The position numbers and the translations under genes were made by a program. A stretch of 12,322 nt of DNA from Massilia sp. (lineage in GTDB: Bacteria > Pseudomonadota > Gammaproteobacteria > Burkholderiales > Burkholderiaceae_D), in the NCBI GenBank assembly GCA_028291845.1, contig JAQGNM010000520.1, positions 1 to 12,322 on the forward strand, in the 5' to 3' direction. The notes beneath the pieces are model-generated. The model was not told the origin of the DNA. It saw nothing but the letters and a program-made list of their open reading frames with translations, and made no database searches. This document shows, one piece after another, positions 1-7,795 of the stretch. Numbering within the stretch: position 1 is the stretch's first letter; each line of letters starts with the position of its first letter.

Positions 1-130
1 GACCACCTTTGCCCACGCCCGTCTACCCGTCGAAGCCCGTCCAAGCTCGGCCAACTCGGTCCAGGCAAATGACGGAGATGGCCCCGAGCGGCTTGGTCCT
101 CGACAGCAAGCCGTAGCAAGGAATCCCTAC

Positions 131-514
131 TTGCTGGCGACAAATCGATGGTCGGAAATGATGCTGAAGGACAATGCGGTGTACTTGCAACTTACGGACT
201 ACGGCATGCGGCAGGTCGGGGAACCGCAAGACACGCACAAAAATGACGAAGGCTTATTGGGCAATGTACTGAAGGCGATGGCGCTTAGCGGCGTGAAGCA
301 ATTACTTAATCACAGCCTCGCACTGTCGTTGACCGACATGCGATCCGCACTGGTTCGGGACGGTGAAGTTGTGCTTGTCACGTGCCAGGGCAAAGAAGTG
401 TTCAACAAAGTCAAGATCAACGACCAGGTACAAAAGTTTCCGCAGGATAAAGCAGAAGATTTTGCCAAAAACATCAATCGGCTGCGGGCAAAATTGCCGG
501 CTTGCCGGACGTGA
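131..514 (+). CDS. Small protein of unknown function (5' end uncertain)
   Basis: I do not recognise this protein. From a TTG at 131 it is 127 residues long; the TTG has an AAGGA ribosome-binding site at 118-122. ATG codons at 158 and 161 are alternative starts and would give about 118 residues, with a weaker Shine-Dalgarno match. The same frame has no stop back to base 2, so the gene may also begin outside the window and be 5'-partial here. No signal peptide or membrane segment is visible. The C-terminal half (from about residue 75) is charged and Lys-rich, reads as a compact soluble domain and ends in ACRT. It sits upstream of the HAD phosphatase on the same strand with about 120 bp between them, so co-transcription is possible but not shown. 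The protein-like composition and the open frame make it a likely real gene; the function is unknown. Confidence 0.6.
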   Translation: MLATNRWSEMMLKDNAVYLQLTDYGMRQVGEPQDTHKNDEGLLGNVLKAMALSGVKQLLNHSLALSLTDMRSALVRDGEVVLVTCQGKEVFNKVKINDQVQKFPQDKAEDFAKNINRLRAKLPACRT

Positions 515-637
515 CTTTCCGCTTGTGTTCGAATGTCCGCAACATGCTTCATGCCTTGACTTACCGGTTCCAGTATCATGTTTCTTTCCGGACTGCGCTG
601 CGGTCCATCCCTTGCCCTCCATGCTGGCGCCGACGCG

Positions 638-1345
638 ATGAAACACAGGCTCTTCCTTTTCGACTTGGACGACACGCTTCTCGACTTCAAAGCCTCGGAA
701 CAGTCTTCGTTCGATGCCACAATGCGTGAACTCGGTATGGGCGAAGCCCCTGATGGGCTGTTCACTCAGTACCAGGCTATTAACATGGAACTCTGGAGGT
801 CTTTCGAGAACGGTTCCGTCTCGAAAGACTACTTGAAAGTGGAACGGTTCCGCCGTACGTTCGACGCGAACGACCTGGACCTGGACCCTGAAGCAGCCAG
901 CCACCTGTACCTCGAGGCACTATCTGACACGGTGGTTTTGATCGACGGCGCGCAGCAGCTGTGCGAGACCCTTGCCGGCATTGGCGAAGTGGGCATCATC
1001 ACCAACGGCGTCGAGTCCATTCAGCATCGCCGCATTACGGTCTCCGGGCTGCGCTCCTGCGTCTCCTTTATTGCTACCTCCGAAGCGTGTGGCCATGCCA
1101 AGCCCGACGGTCGATTCTTCGACTACACGGTGAAACTGGCGCGCTCTTTCGCGCCCAAAGACACGATCATGATCGGCGACCGCCTCGATGCGGACATCAT
1201 TGGTGCGAACCGGTTCGGGATTGAAAGTTGCTGGTTCAATCCTGGCCAGCTAAGCAACGACACGCATGCGCTGCCGACATGCGAAGTGGCCTGCCTGCAG
1301 GACGTCATACCGGCGCTACGAAAGCAAGCGCAGGATCAACCCTGA
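638..1345 (+). CDS. HAD-superfamily hydrolase, YjjG-type pyrimidine nucleotidase
   Basis: The protein has 235 residues and all four HAD motifs. Motif I is DLDDTL, with nucleophile D9 and acid D11. Motif II is the Thr of ITNG (T122). Motif III is the Lys of AKPDG (K155). Motif IV is GDRLDADI (D181, D185), which binds Mg. The helical cap between motifs I and II (about residues 18-100) is of the C1 type, as in YjjG and other haloacid dehalogenase-like phosphatases. YjjG homologues remove phosphate from non-canonical pyrimidine nucleoside monophosphates such as dUMP in the cytoplasm; that substrate is inferred from overall similarity. I chose the ATG at 638 because it starts directly before the beta strand holding motif I. 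An in-frame ATG at 578 would add 20 residues that look non-homologous. Neither start has a strong Shine-Dalgarno sequence. Other HAD phosphatase activities remain possible. Confidence 0.88.
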   Translation: MKHRLFLFDLDDTLLDFKASEQSSFDATMRELGMGEAPDGLFTQYQAINMELWRSFENGSVSKDYLKVERFRRTFDANDLDLDPEAASHLYLEALSDTVVLIDGAQQLCETLAGIGEVGIITNGVESIQHRRITVSGLRSCVSFIATSEACGHAKPDGRFFDYTVKLARSFAPKDTIMIGDRLDADIIGANRFGIESCWFNPGQLSNDTHALPTCEVACLQDVIPALRKQAQDQP

Positions 1346-1416
1346 AAAACGGACACAAACTCAACCGTCCCGTAGCGATTCGTTCGCGGTTATTGTTCTG
1401 TTCGTGTGCGTTTTTC
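1344..1416. terminator. Candidate bidirectional terminator between convergent genes
   Basis: An inverted repeat of 13 bp with one mismatch pairs GAAAAACGGACAC (1344-1356) with GTGTGCGTTTTTC (1404-1416). The left arm begins in the stop codon of the HAD gene. Each strand ends its right arm in a run of five T, as expected for a terminator used from both sides, and it lies between the convergent HAD and modA-like genes. The 47-nt loop is long for an intrinsic terminator, although it can fold internally through AACCG and CGGTT. The symmetry is seen in the sequence; the function is inferred. Confidence 0.4.
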
Positions 1417-1489
1417 GGACTTGACCCTGTGCTGCTCAGTGCCGCTCAGAAAATCGTCGATGTCCTCGTAGCTGACACCAAAGGCAAGC

Positions 1490-2277
1490 TCAGTTGAAGC
1501 CATGCCGGTGCAAGATCGCCCGGTCAGCTGGGCTCAGTACGAAGGCAACGAAGCGCTCTCCTGCGACTGAGGATGGCGCGGCGCCAGTGCCATAGGCGCT
1601 GCGTACGTTCAGTGCGTCGGGAATTCGCAACGCCATTAAACCCGGCAGGGCGCGCAGTGTGCTCGCCGTGTTGGTGCAATACATCACGTAGGCATCGGCC
1701 TTGTCGTTCTCAAAGGCAGTTACGTAAGGCGGTTTTTCGCCAGGCGTTGGCGTGCTCGCCCCCGATAGCTTGATGGCTTTGGCGTCAAAGCGGGCGAATG
1801 CGCCTGGATAAGCCTTGTCGGCATTACGGAAGAATTGCCAGGTGTAGTCCCCCATCGGATCAGAAACCGGCGTCGAGGTAGCCAAGCGTACAGTCGGCTT
1901 CAACAGGCTGTCGACCAGGGCCGCCTCGGTCAGGCCTAGCGCCTGCGTCGATACGACGCACAGGTCGTTGTAGGCAATGTGACCGACCGGGACAACAACT
2001 TCTTTGCAGCCAGCACACCCGTATGCTCGACCGCCGCTGAGGCGAACACGTCCGCCTTGCGCCCCTTCTCCATATCTTCGCGCAACTTGCCGGAGGGGCC
2101 ATATGACGCGGAGATGCCGATGCCGGACTCGCTGCGGTAGGCCTCGCCCACTTCGGTCATCGCCTCGCGAAGGCTGCCGGCCGCCAGTACAGTGACTTCG
2201 GCCGGTCCGGCTTGTTGGGCGAGAACAGGCACAGTACATGGGAGCAGCAGCGCTGCCATGGCAATCTCCTTTTTCAT
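1490..2277 (-). pseudogene. modA: ModA-like periplasmic substrate-binding protein, frameshifted
   Basis: Two overlapping minus-strand frames together encode about 262 residues, the usual ModA length. The first part starts at ATG 2277 behind a GAGGAG site. It has a Sec signal peptide ending near VLA-QQ, then the ligand-loop segments VLAAGSLREAM and SYGPSGKL and the typical block ADVFASA. It drifts out of frame after AAKKLLS. The second frame resumes with VGHIAYNDLCVV and holds DPMGDYTWQFF and AYVMYC, the equivalents of the later ModA ligand-binding regions. One extra base in the GGG run at 1989-1991 would join the two frames, so a 1-bp deletion or a homopolymer sequencing error explains the break. 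ModA proteins bind molybdate or tungstate for ModBC. No modB or modC is adjacent, so the ligand could be another oxyanion. The rest of the gene shows no further decay, which favours a recent lesion or an error. Confidence 0.8.
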
Positions 2278-2383
2278 CAATTCTCCTCAGTTTTGAAACT
2301 ATTTCCGAATACCCCTGCTCGCTGCTCTCGCCAGACTTGGCCCGAAAGTTCTGTCCGCGCCATCTGGTCCGCTTTCTCTCACC

Positions 2384-3550
2384 TTACCCCACGCGTCGCC
2401 GCTGAGCAAACGCAGGAATAAGCTGCGGAAGCATTGACGCACCTGCAAGGATGAGCCCAACGGCGCATACACCCGGCCAGTGCCATTCGCTCCACGCATA
2501 ATTGCCCAGCGTCGCGCCGACTGCTCCACCCGCAAAACGGATCGTCATATACAGCGTGTTAGCGCGGCTCATCGCTGTGCTCCGAACTGCCAGGTTGCGC
2601 GCCATGTTCGAGACGTGCGCGCTTTGCATGCCGAGGTCGAGCAGGATCACGCCGACGATCAGACCGCCGATACTCGCGCCCTTCCAGGCAAGCAGCACCC
2701 AGGAGGCAATGAAGACGATGCTGGCGGCGAGAATGACACGACGCGGATCGTATGTATCGGCCAACTTGCCGACGGCGTACGATGCACTTGCGCCAGCGAC
2801 GCCAACCAGCCCGAATAGTCCGGCCGTCTCGCTGCCGTAACTGGTATCGAGACGGTGCAGGTGGAACGCGAGCGTCGTCCAGAACGCGCTGAATGCGGCA
2901 AATTGCAACGCCGCAATCAAAGCGGTCTGTCGGACGACAGGCTCTTCACGCAGCAATGCAAACAGCGAACGCATCAACGCGGCATAGCTGCCCGCGAACG
3001 TGGGTTCGACGCGTGGCAGCAAGCGCGCAAGCATGATGGCAACGGCCACCATCGCCACTGCCGCGAATGCGTAGACGGCGCGCCATCCGAAATGCGCCCC
3101 GATCGTGCCCGATATCGTGCGAGATACCAGAATGCCGCAAAGCAAGCCCAGCATCACAATGCCGACGGCCTTGCCGCGGCCTTGGGGCCCTGCAAGCTTT
3201 GCCGCATAAGGCGTGAGCAGTTGCGGCGCCACGCTCGCCATGCCTGTGGCAAAGCTGGCCGCCACGCCCCACGGCAGCGTGGGCGCCGCCGCCATCGCGA
3301 CGAGCGCGACGACGGCCGCCCCTAGCGTGAGTGCCAGGAGCTTGCGAAGCTCGACCTTGTCGCCGAGCGGAATGAACAAGAGCAGCCCAAGCGCATAGCC
3401 GGCCTGCGCGGCGATGGAAATCGCGCCGGCCTGACGTTCGGTCACCGCGAAGGTATGCGCGAACTCGACGAGCAAGGGTTGGTTGTAATAGTTGTTGGCG
3501 ACGACGAGACCGGCGGCGAGCGCCATGACCCAGTAAATCGATTGTTTCAT
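2384..3550 (-). CDS. MFS transporter, probable drug or metabolite efflux
   Basis: The protein has 388 residues and is very hydrophobic, with about 12 membrane segments, the normal size of the major facilitator superfamily. The N-terminal helix contains ANNYYNQPLL, typical of a bacterial group annotated as YgaY-like MFS transporters. The loop after helix 2 has the motif-A element GDKVELRK (residues 63-70), which gates the proton-coupled conformational change. The start ATG has an AAGGA site 9 bases upstream, and the protein ends in an Arg-rich tail (QRRRVG). The gene is divergent from a LysR-family regulator, which usually means the regulator controls the transporter. Export of a small toxic or metabolic compound by proton antiport is an inference; the substrate cannot be read from the sequence. 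The stop codon lies about 105 bp upstream of the broken modA-like gene on the same strand. Confidence 0.88.
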   Translation of the reverse strand: MKQSIYWVMALAAGLVVANNYYNQPLLVEFAHTFAVTERQAGAISIAAQAGYALGLLLFIPLGDKVELRKLLALTLGAAVVALVAMAAAPTLPWGVAASFATGMASVAPQLLTPYAAKLAGPQGRGKAVGIVMLGLLCGILVSRTISGTIGAHFGWRAVYAFAAVAMVAVAIMLARLLPRVEPTFAGSYAALMRSLFALLREEPVVRQTALIAALQFAAFSAFWTTLAFHLHRLDTSYGSETAGLFGLVGVAGASASYAVGKLADTYDPRRVILAASIVFIASWVLLAWKGASIGGLIVGVILLDLGMQSAHVSNMARNLAVRSTAMSRANTLYMTIRFAGGAVGATLGNYAWSEWHWPGVCAVGLILAGASMLPQLIPAFAQRRRVG

Positions 3551-3625
3551 ATGCGCCCATCCTTTTCGCTATGTTCCAGGTCCTCGCGCCCGCGCCGTCA
3601 TGCGCCAGCTTTTGTCGATTACTCG

Positions 3626-3649
3626 AACAGACTGTAGACTATTTCTGTT
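3626..3649. promoter_or_regulatory. Candidate LysR operator and promoter in the shared intergenic region
   Basis: The inverted repeat AACAGA-N12-TCTGTT is exact over six bases per arm and lies between the divergent MFS and LysR genes. It overlaps a plausible plus-strand promoter: TTGTCG at 3612-3617, a 17-bp spacer and TAGACT at 3635-3640. LysR proteins usually bind dyads of this spacing in the region shared with their target. Both elements are only moderate matches, so this is a candidate site. Confidence 0.35.
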
Positions 3650-3705
3650 TTCAAGAGTATGTCGTGCAACGGCAATTACTCTTCCGATTCGAGGAAGGAT
3701 GTTGG

Positions 3706-4638
3706 ATGGACCGATTCGATGCGATGACTGTGTTTGTGCGGGTGGTGGAGACTGGTAGTCTTTCCGCCGCGGCCCGTGCGATTCCGATGTCGCTTACTTC
3801 GGTGAGCAGGCACGTGTCGGCGCTTGAGAAACAATTTGGCATGCAGCTGCTGCGCCGCACGACACGGCACATTGCGCTGACCAACGAAGGGCGCCTCTTT
3901 TTCGAGCGCGCGAAGTCCATTCTCGCGGAGCTGGACGACGTCGGCACCTTGCTCAGCGCGGGCCGCGACGCCCCGGCGGGGCGTTTGCGAATCGCTTCGC
4001 CGGCACTGCTCGGGCGCACCGTCATCGCCCCCCTGCTGCCGGGCTTTCTTGCACGCCACGCCGCGGTGTCGGTCGAACTGTTGCTGGTCGACCGCGCAGT
4101 CAATCTCGTCGAAGAGGACATCCACCTCGCGATTCGGGTCGGCCGCCTGCCAGATTCCGCGCTCGTGGCCCGTAAGATCGGTGAGGTACGCATGGTCGTT
4201 TGCGCCGCACCGTCCTACATCGCACGCCGCGCTGCGCCTTGCTCGCCTGACGAATTGCGCCAGCACGACTGCCTGGTTTTCTCCGACCAGCCGGGCCCGG
4301 TCGATTGGCGCTTCAAGTCCGCAAATGCGCGCCATTCCGTCCGCATTACAGGCCGCCTTTGGGCCAACGCTCTCGACGTGCTCGCTGCTGCGGCGATCGA
4401 CGGTGCGGGCATCTTGCGTGCCCCGTCATGGCAAGTGGCGGGCGACATCGAGCATGGGCGCCTCCAGCCCATCCTGCAGGACTACGAAACAACGCCAGCG
4501 CCTGTGAACGTGCTTTTCGAACGCGCGCGGCGAACGTCCGCCTCGCTGCGGGCGTTTCTCGATTACCTGGTCGAATCGACGGCAACGGGTCCGTTGGCCC
4601 GGACGCAGCGCCTTCAGCCGTGCTCGGGTGAAAAGTAG
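3706..4638 (+). CDS. LysR-family transcriptional regulator
   Basis: The protein has 310 residues with the standard LysR layout. An N-terminal winged helix-turn-helix covers about residues 1-60 (MDRFDAMTVFVRVVE, then SLSAAARAIPMS and SVSRHVSALE) and is followed by the RTTR motif at 51-54. A linker helix follows, then a periplasmic-binding-protein-like effector domain from about residue 88 to 295. I start it at ATG 3706, which has a strong GAGGAAGGA site six bases upstream and begins exactly at the conserved LysR N-terminus. A longer frame from 3571 only adds translated intergenic DNA. The gene is divergent from the MFS transporter and probably controls it and itself in response to a small ligand. 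The effector is unknown. Family assignment is firm; the target is inferred from position. Confidence 0.93.
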   Translation: MDRFDAMTVFVRVVETGSLSAAARAIPMSLTSVSRHVSALEKQFGMQLLRRTTRHIALTNEGRLFFERAKSILAELDDVGTLLSAGRDAPAGRLRIASPALLGRTVIAPLLPGFLARHAAVSVELLLVDRAVNLVEEDIHLAIRVGRLPDSALVARKIGEVRMVVCAAPSYIARRAAPCSPDELRQHDCLVFSDQPGPVDWRFKSANARHSVRITGRLWANALDVLAAAAIDGAGILRAPSWQVAGDIEHGRLQPILQDYETTPAPVNVLFERARRTSASLRAFLDYLVESTATGPLARTQRLQPCSGEK

Positions 4639-4698
4639 AGGCTCTTGCCGCACTGATTACAAAGGTGGGAGTCTCGGCCACATTGCGCGCCCAATGCA

Positions 4699-4730
4699 GC
4701 GCTGCGTGGGCCGGCGCTTCACGCAGGCGC
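4699..4730. terminator. Strong hairpin between the convergent LysR and lipoprotein genes
   Basis: GCGCTGCGTG (4699-4708) pairs with CACGCAG plus CGC (4720-4730, one bulged G at 4727), giving about 10 GC-rich base pairs around an 11-nt loop. It lies in the 95-bp gap between the ends of two convergent genes, where a terminator is expected. There is no T run on either side, so it is not a textbook intrinsic terminator. It could instead protect 3' ends or work with Rho. Confidence 0.35.
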
Positions 4731-4733
4731 GGA

Positions 4734-5552
4734 TCAATATGTCGACAGCTTCTCAGCCTTCGCCAGCGCATTTTTTACTTGCTCCAACGCTGCATAAGGC
4801 GCGCCATCCAGATAGAAATGGCCGCCATAATCCTTCACCGATTCAGGGACAGGTTCCAGCACAACGCGTCGCACCTTGGCATGCTGGATCTCCAGCGTGG
4901 TCCAGTTCGCATCTGCCGTTACAAAGCCAATGTGGAATGATCGTTTTGCCGCGCCACCAGGCGGCAGACCGCCAGCTTCGATCTTTGCTTGGCCGCCAAG
5001 AAAACCACTGCCCCGGAAGTCATTGTTATAAGAATCCGTCAGATTGGCAGTCGCAACCGGCGCTTTGGCGTCGTCCAGAAAGAGCGATGCCCGCCATTGC
5101 AATTGGCTCACGGGCAGGCGGCTATTGTTGGCGACATTGGCGCGTACGGTCGGTTGCAGGCCGTGAAAGTCACGCTCCATGGCGAACTCGATGTCTCCCA
5201 TCGTCAGCTTGGCGATGTCGGCGAGCATCGCATCGTACTTCGGCTTGATGGCCTCGAGCTCAGCGATCCGTTTGGGCGCGCGATCCCGCACTGATTTGGC
5301 TTCACCGCGGATGATGCTGCGCGGCGTCGCATTCGGATACTTCTGGTTGAGCATATCGATGGACAGATCAGAAACGGCCCAGGTGAAATCTTGCGCGTTT
5401 TCCTCTGTCATGTCTTTGGCAGCCTTTGCCAGGGAGACGTTGTAGGTTTCGCTACCCTGCCCTGTCTGCAATGGCAGATCGAGCCCCTTTCCGCCGCAAG
5501 CGGCCAACAGAAGAGAAAGCGATATAACAGTGAGCGTGTCTAGAATTTTCAT
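4734..5552 (-). CDS. Predicted lipoprotein of unknown function
   Basis: The protein has 272 residues. It begins with a lipoprotein signal peptide whose lipobox LLAAC places the lipidated Cys at residue 19. A mostly helical, charged segment (about 40-128) follows; it resembles DUF6694-type lipoproteins from memory, which is a weak assignment. Then comes a beta-rich segment (about 135-235) with NNSRLPVSQLQWRASLFLDD, which reads like an immunoglobulin-like fold with a conserved small-residue edge. The C-terminal helix is ALEQVKNALAKAEKL. I chose ATG 5552 because it starts the signal peptide; the frame extends to 5630 without one. A weak AGGTG lies eight bases upstream. The gene is the last of three minus-strand genes that all encode exported proteins, about 110 bp after its neighbour. 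It probably acts at the inner face of the outer membrane; no enzymatic motif is visible. Confidence 0.78.
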   Translation of the reverse strand: MKILDTLTVISLSLLLAACGGKGLDLPLQTGQGSETYNVSLAKAAKDMTEENAQDFTWAVSDLSIDMLNQKYPNATPRSIIRGEAKSVRDRAPKRIAELEAIKPKYDAMLADIAKLTMGDIEFAMERDFHGLQPTVRANVANNSRLPVSQLQWRASLFLDDAKAPVATANLTDSYNNDFRGSGFLGGQAKIEAGGLPPGGAAKRSFHIGFVTADANWTTLEIQHAKVRRVVLEPVPESVKDYGGHFYLDGAPYAALEQVKNALAKAEKLSTY

Positions 5553-5662
5553 GGGGAGGCACCTGATAAATGAATGAAGCAATAACCGAAACGACAAGCG
5601 CGCCAGCAAACTGATTTTTCCTCGTTGCACTGGCGAGAATGTACCGCCGCAAACACGTGCGG

Positions 5663-6718
5663 CTACTGTCCTGAAGAAAGCAGAAAGCCCTTCAAGTCGG
5701 CCGACTTCGCCGCCTGCAATGGAGTAACGCCCGTCTTGTCCGGCTTATCCGCCTTCACGCTGGCGGCGCGCACGAACAGCTCGCAAGCCAACTTGTCGCC
5801 ACGGCGCGCCGCTTCCACGAATTGCTCCTGGCTGTAGTAGCTCAGACCCATCGCACTCAAGTCTTTACGCGCTTGCAATGCCTGGCCGGCAGCGCTGCCG
5901 CCGGTGGCAAGCGGCGCTGCGGGCTGGGCTCCAGTGGCCGGCTGTTGCTGCCTTAACATCGCAGCGATGCGCGCCTGTACGCCCACCAGTTCGGCGGGCA
6001 TGGCCTGCGCCGCCACGCCGCTCGATGTCGCGGGCACGCCAAGCGCCCCTGGCTGCGCCGCGGGGGCCGGATCGGCGGCGATGGATTTGCCGTTTCGCAT
6101 CGGCTGCAACTCGACCAGCGTGACCTGCGGCGCGATGGCCACAAGCCGGGCTTCAATATCGTCGATCGTCTCACCGATGAACTTGCCCGAATCGCCGATG
6201 CCGATCGCGTTGGTGACCACCCGGCCCAACATTGCACCGAGCACGTTGGTGTCGGTACCGCCGGACTTCTGAACGAACAGCGCGTACACATTCACACGGT
6301 AGCCGTCCCGGTAGGCAAATACACATCCCTGCAATACCGAGACTTCGCCGTATTTCGCCATGGTGCGGTCGGACGAGGTAATCACCGCGCTGGCGCCGGG
6401 ACAGTCCGGCACGCTGATGGGGCCGACCGCGCTGCCGACCTGCTGGAACGTCATTCGTGGCGCCCCGACCGGAAGTGGGTATGGCGCCATCTGCTGGACT
6501 GCCTTGATGCCATCGTAATGCTTCTTGAATGCGCTGGAGACCGCGACCTCGAGCGCATCGACGCTGGTCGTCCCGCCGCGAACATCGAAGACGGCAAATG
6601 TCGGTTTTGAATTGGTCGATGCGCGCAGGATGTTGTTCAGGCCATCCTGGGCCAGTGCTGCGCGACCGCTTGCGAGAAGCACGGCGGCAACGAGGATCGA
6701 TTTTGCGTTCAGGTTCAT
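5663..6718 (-). CDS. Secreted protein with ankyrin-like C-terminal segment
   Basis: The protein has 351 residues. A Sec signal peptide ends near ALA-QDG (residue 23/24). Residues 38-205 form a globular domain that I do not recognise, with FAVFDVRGG, VPDCPGA (C106), LQGCVFAYRDGYRVNVYALF (C132) and IGETIDDIEARL; C106 and C132 could form a disulfide. Residues 214-282 are a Pro/Ala/Gly-rich linker. The last 65 residues contain FVEAARRGDKLACELFVRA and DKTGVTPLQAAKS, which match the helix-turn-helix consensus of one to two ankyrin repeats (the TPLQAA signature). The ATG at 6718 has a GAGGA site six bases upstream. The gene follows the upstream lipoprotein gene after only 37 bp, which argues for co-transcription. 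A periplasmic binding or scaffold role is inferred; the function is unknown. Confidence 0.83.
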   Translation of the reverse strand: MNLNAKSILVAAVLLASGRAALAQDGLNNILRASTNSKPTFAVFDVRGGTTSVDALEVAVSSAFKKHYDGIKAVQQMAPYPLPVGAPRMTFQQVGSAVGPISVPDCPGASAVITSSDRTMAKYGEVSVLQGCVFAYRDGYRVNVYALFVQKSGGTDTNVLGAMLGRVVTNAIGIGDSGKFIGETIDDIEARLVAIAPQVTLVELQPMRNGKSIAADPAPAAQPGALGVPATSSGVAAQAMPAELVGVQARIAAMLRQQQPATGAQPAAPLATGGSAAGQALQARKDLSAMGLSYYSQEQFVEAARRGDKLACELFVRAASVKADKPDKTGVTPLQAAKSADLKGFLLSSGQ

Positions 6719-6755
6719 GGGTGTCCTCTGGTGTGTGATGAATGGAAATTCATGA

Positions 6756-7529
6756 TCAGCCGATCGACGGCGTGGTGATCACGTAGACGCCCGCCGCTGC
6801 ACCCGCGCGAGCGGCGCCCCAGTTGTTGCCGGCGTCGGTCGCGGTCGCCGCAGCGCAATCCCAGCTGCTGGCAGCCGGTGCGAGGTAGCAGATCGACAGG
6901 CCCTGGGTGCTCGCAGTGCGCGACTTCAACAGGAAGAAAAACACGGTGGCGTCGACCGGGGTGAAATCGGCGACCAGTTCGAAGCCGTCGATGACACGGC
7001 CGGGCAGCCCCGCCAGCGATACGCTGTTCGACCATTTGCTGCGCCATGACAGGAAATAACGGCCGACATCCGCCGCCCCGGGGGCAACTGGCGCGGACGT
7101 CAGCTTGGCCAGGCCCGCCACGCAGGCGGCCGACCTGGCCGGCAGCACCGAGGCGAAATTCACGCCCATTTTCGATTGCGGGTCGCCATAGCCGGGCATA
7201 TGGAAGCTGCCCGTCACCGCGCTGTAATTGTGGGTGTCCACTTGCAGGCGCACCGGGATGGTGGGCGACGCCGCGCCGGCCGGCGAGACCATCGCGCTGA
7301 CATCGTAGAACGGCGCGCTCGAGCGCATCGTCGACGTCACGTTCAAACCACCATGCTGGGTCGACGCGCCAGTTGGCTCCTGGCTGCCGCAATAGAACAT
7401 GGTCTCGGCATATACGCTGGCCTCGGGCGTGGCGGACGGGCCGGCCCCGCCTGCGCCGCAACCGGCAAGCAAGGTCATAAGCACAAGCGATAAGGTACTG
7501 CGGCGCAGCTGGCAGTGAGGATGGTGCAT
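6756..7529 (-). CDS. Predicted lipoprotein of unknown function, first gene of an exported-protein operon
   Basis: The protein has 257 residues. The start ATG at 7529 has a GGGAGC site eight bases upstream and begins a short basic region, a hydrophobic stretch and the lipobox LLAGC with the lipidated Cys at residue 24. A low-complexity Gly/Ala/Pro tether follows. The mature part is beta-rich (for example VRLQVDTHNYSAVTGSFHMPG and GFELVADFTPVDATVFFFLL) and has four Cys (47, 136, 214, 225), which suggests two disulfides in the periplasm or at the surface. The same frame is open up to 7772, but that extension lacks a signal peptide and overlaps the intergenic region, so I reject it. It lies divergent to a sensor kinase operon and upstream of two other exported-protein genes. 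I recognise no family; a cell-envelope or surface role is inferred. Confidence 0.8.
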   Translation of the reverse strand: MHHPHCQLRRSTLSLVLMTLLAGCGAGGAGPSATPEASVYAETMFYCGSQEPTGASTQHGGLNVTSTMRSSAPFYDVSAMVSPAGAASPTIPVRLQVDTHNYSAVTGSFHMPGYGDPQSKMGVNFASVLPARSAACVAGLAKLTSAPVAPGAADVGRYFLSWRSKWSNSVSLAGLPGRVIDGFELVADFTPVDATVFFFLLKSRTASTQGLSICYLAPAASSWDCAAATATDAGNNWGAARAGAAAGVYVITTPSIG

Positions 7530-7585
7530 GTAAAGCTCCCGTTGTTGGCGATGACGCATATTGATGCTAGGCAACATTGGAGCGC

Positions 7586-7636
7586 AACGGGGTTTGCGAC
7601 CGATGCGGCAATACGGGGAATGAATCGGGGTTTTGC
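7586..7636. repeat. Three CGGGG direct repeats in the divergent promoter region
   Basis: CGGGG occurs at 7588-7592, 7614-7618 and 7626-7630. The flanks of the first and third copies also match (AACGGGGTTTGC and AATCGGGGTTTTGC). The repeats lie 57 to 107 bp upstream of the first lipoprotein gene. LytTR-type regulators bind direct repeats, so these are possible sites for the adjacent response regulator. The repeats are short and this is an inference. Confidence 0.3.
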
Positions 7637-7673
7637 AGGGAAAGCGGACGGCACGGCCCCCATTATTGGCCGA

Positions 7674-7691
7674 TGCGGGCGAATGCCCGCA
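7674..7691. promoter_or_regulatory. Perfect 7-bp hairpin in the divergent intergenic region
   Basis: TGCGGGC pairs exactly with GCCCGCA around a GAAT loop. The dyad lies about 105 bp upstream of the kinase start and about 145 bp upstream of the lipoprotein start. It could be an operator for a dimeric regulator or a structure in a long leader. A weak -10 match (CATAAT, 7743-7748) for the kinase lies downstream, without a good -35. Confidence 0.3.
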
Positions 7692-7795
7692 AAGCGCGCA
7701 TTCATCCGCCCATTCGCTACCTTCGTCGCGAACCGGCTGGTGCATAATGTTGCACGACGTCAAGATGGGCACGATTCCCTGAATGGAGAACTATC

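Noticed and set aside
302..904. 200-residue minus-strand open frame across the first two genes
   Set aside because: It overlaps two plus-strand genes, has no recognisable domain and its translation is typical of a shadow frame.
2278..2383. Molybdenum-cofactor riboswitch or ModE site upstream of the modA-like gene
   Set aside because: The gap is only about 105 bp and I see neither the conserved structure nor a ModE-type palindrome.
4628..5248. 206-residue plus-strand frame over the lipoprotein gene
   Set aside because: It is antisense to a gene with a clear lipoprotein signal peptide; its own product is Arg/Ser-rich without a domain.
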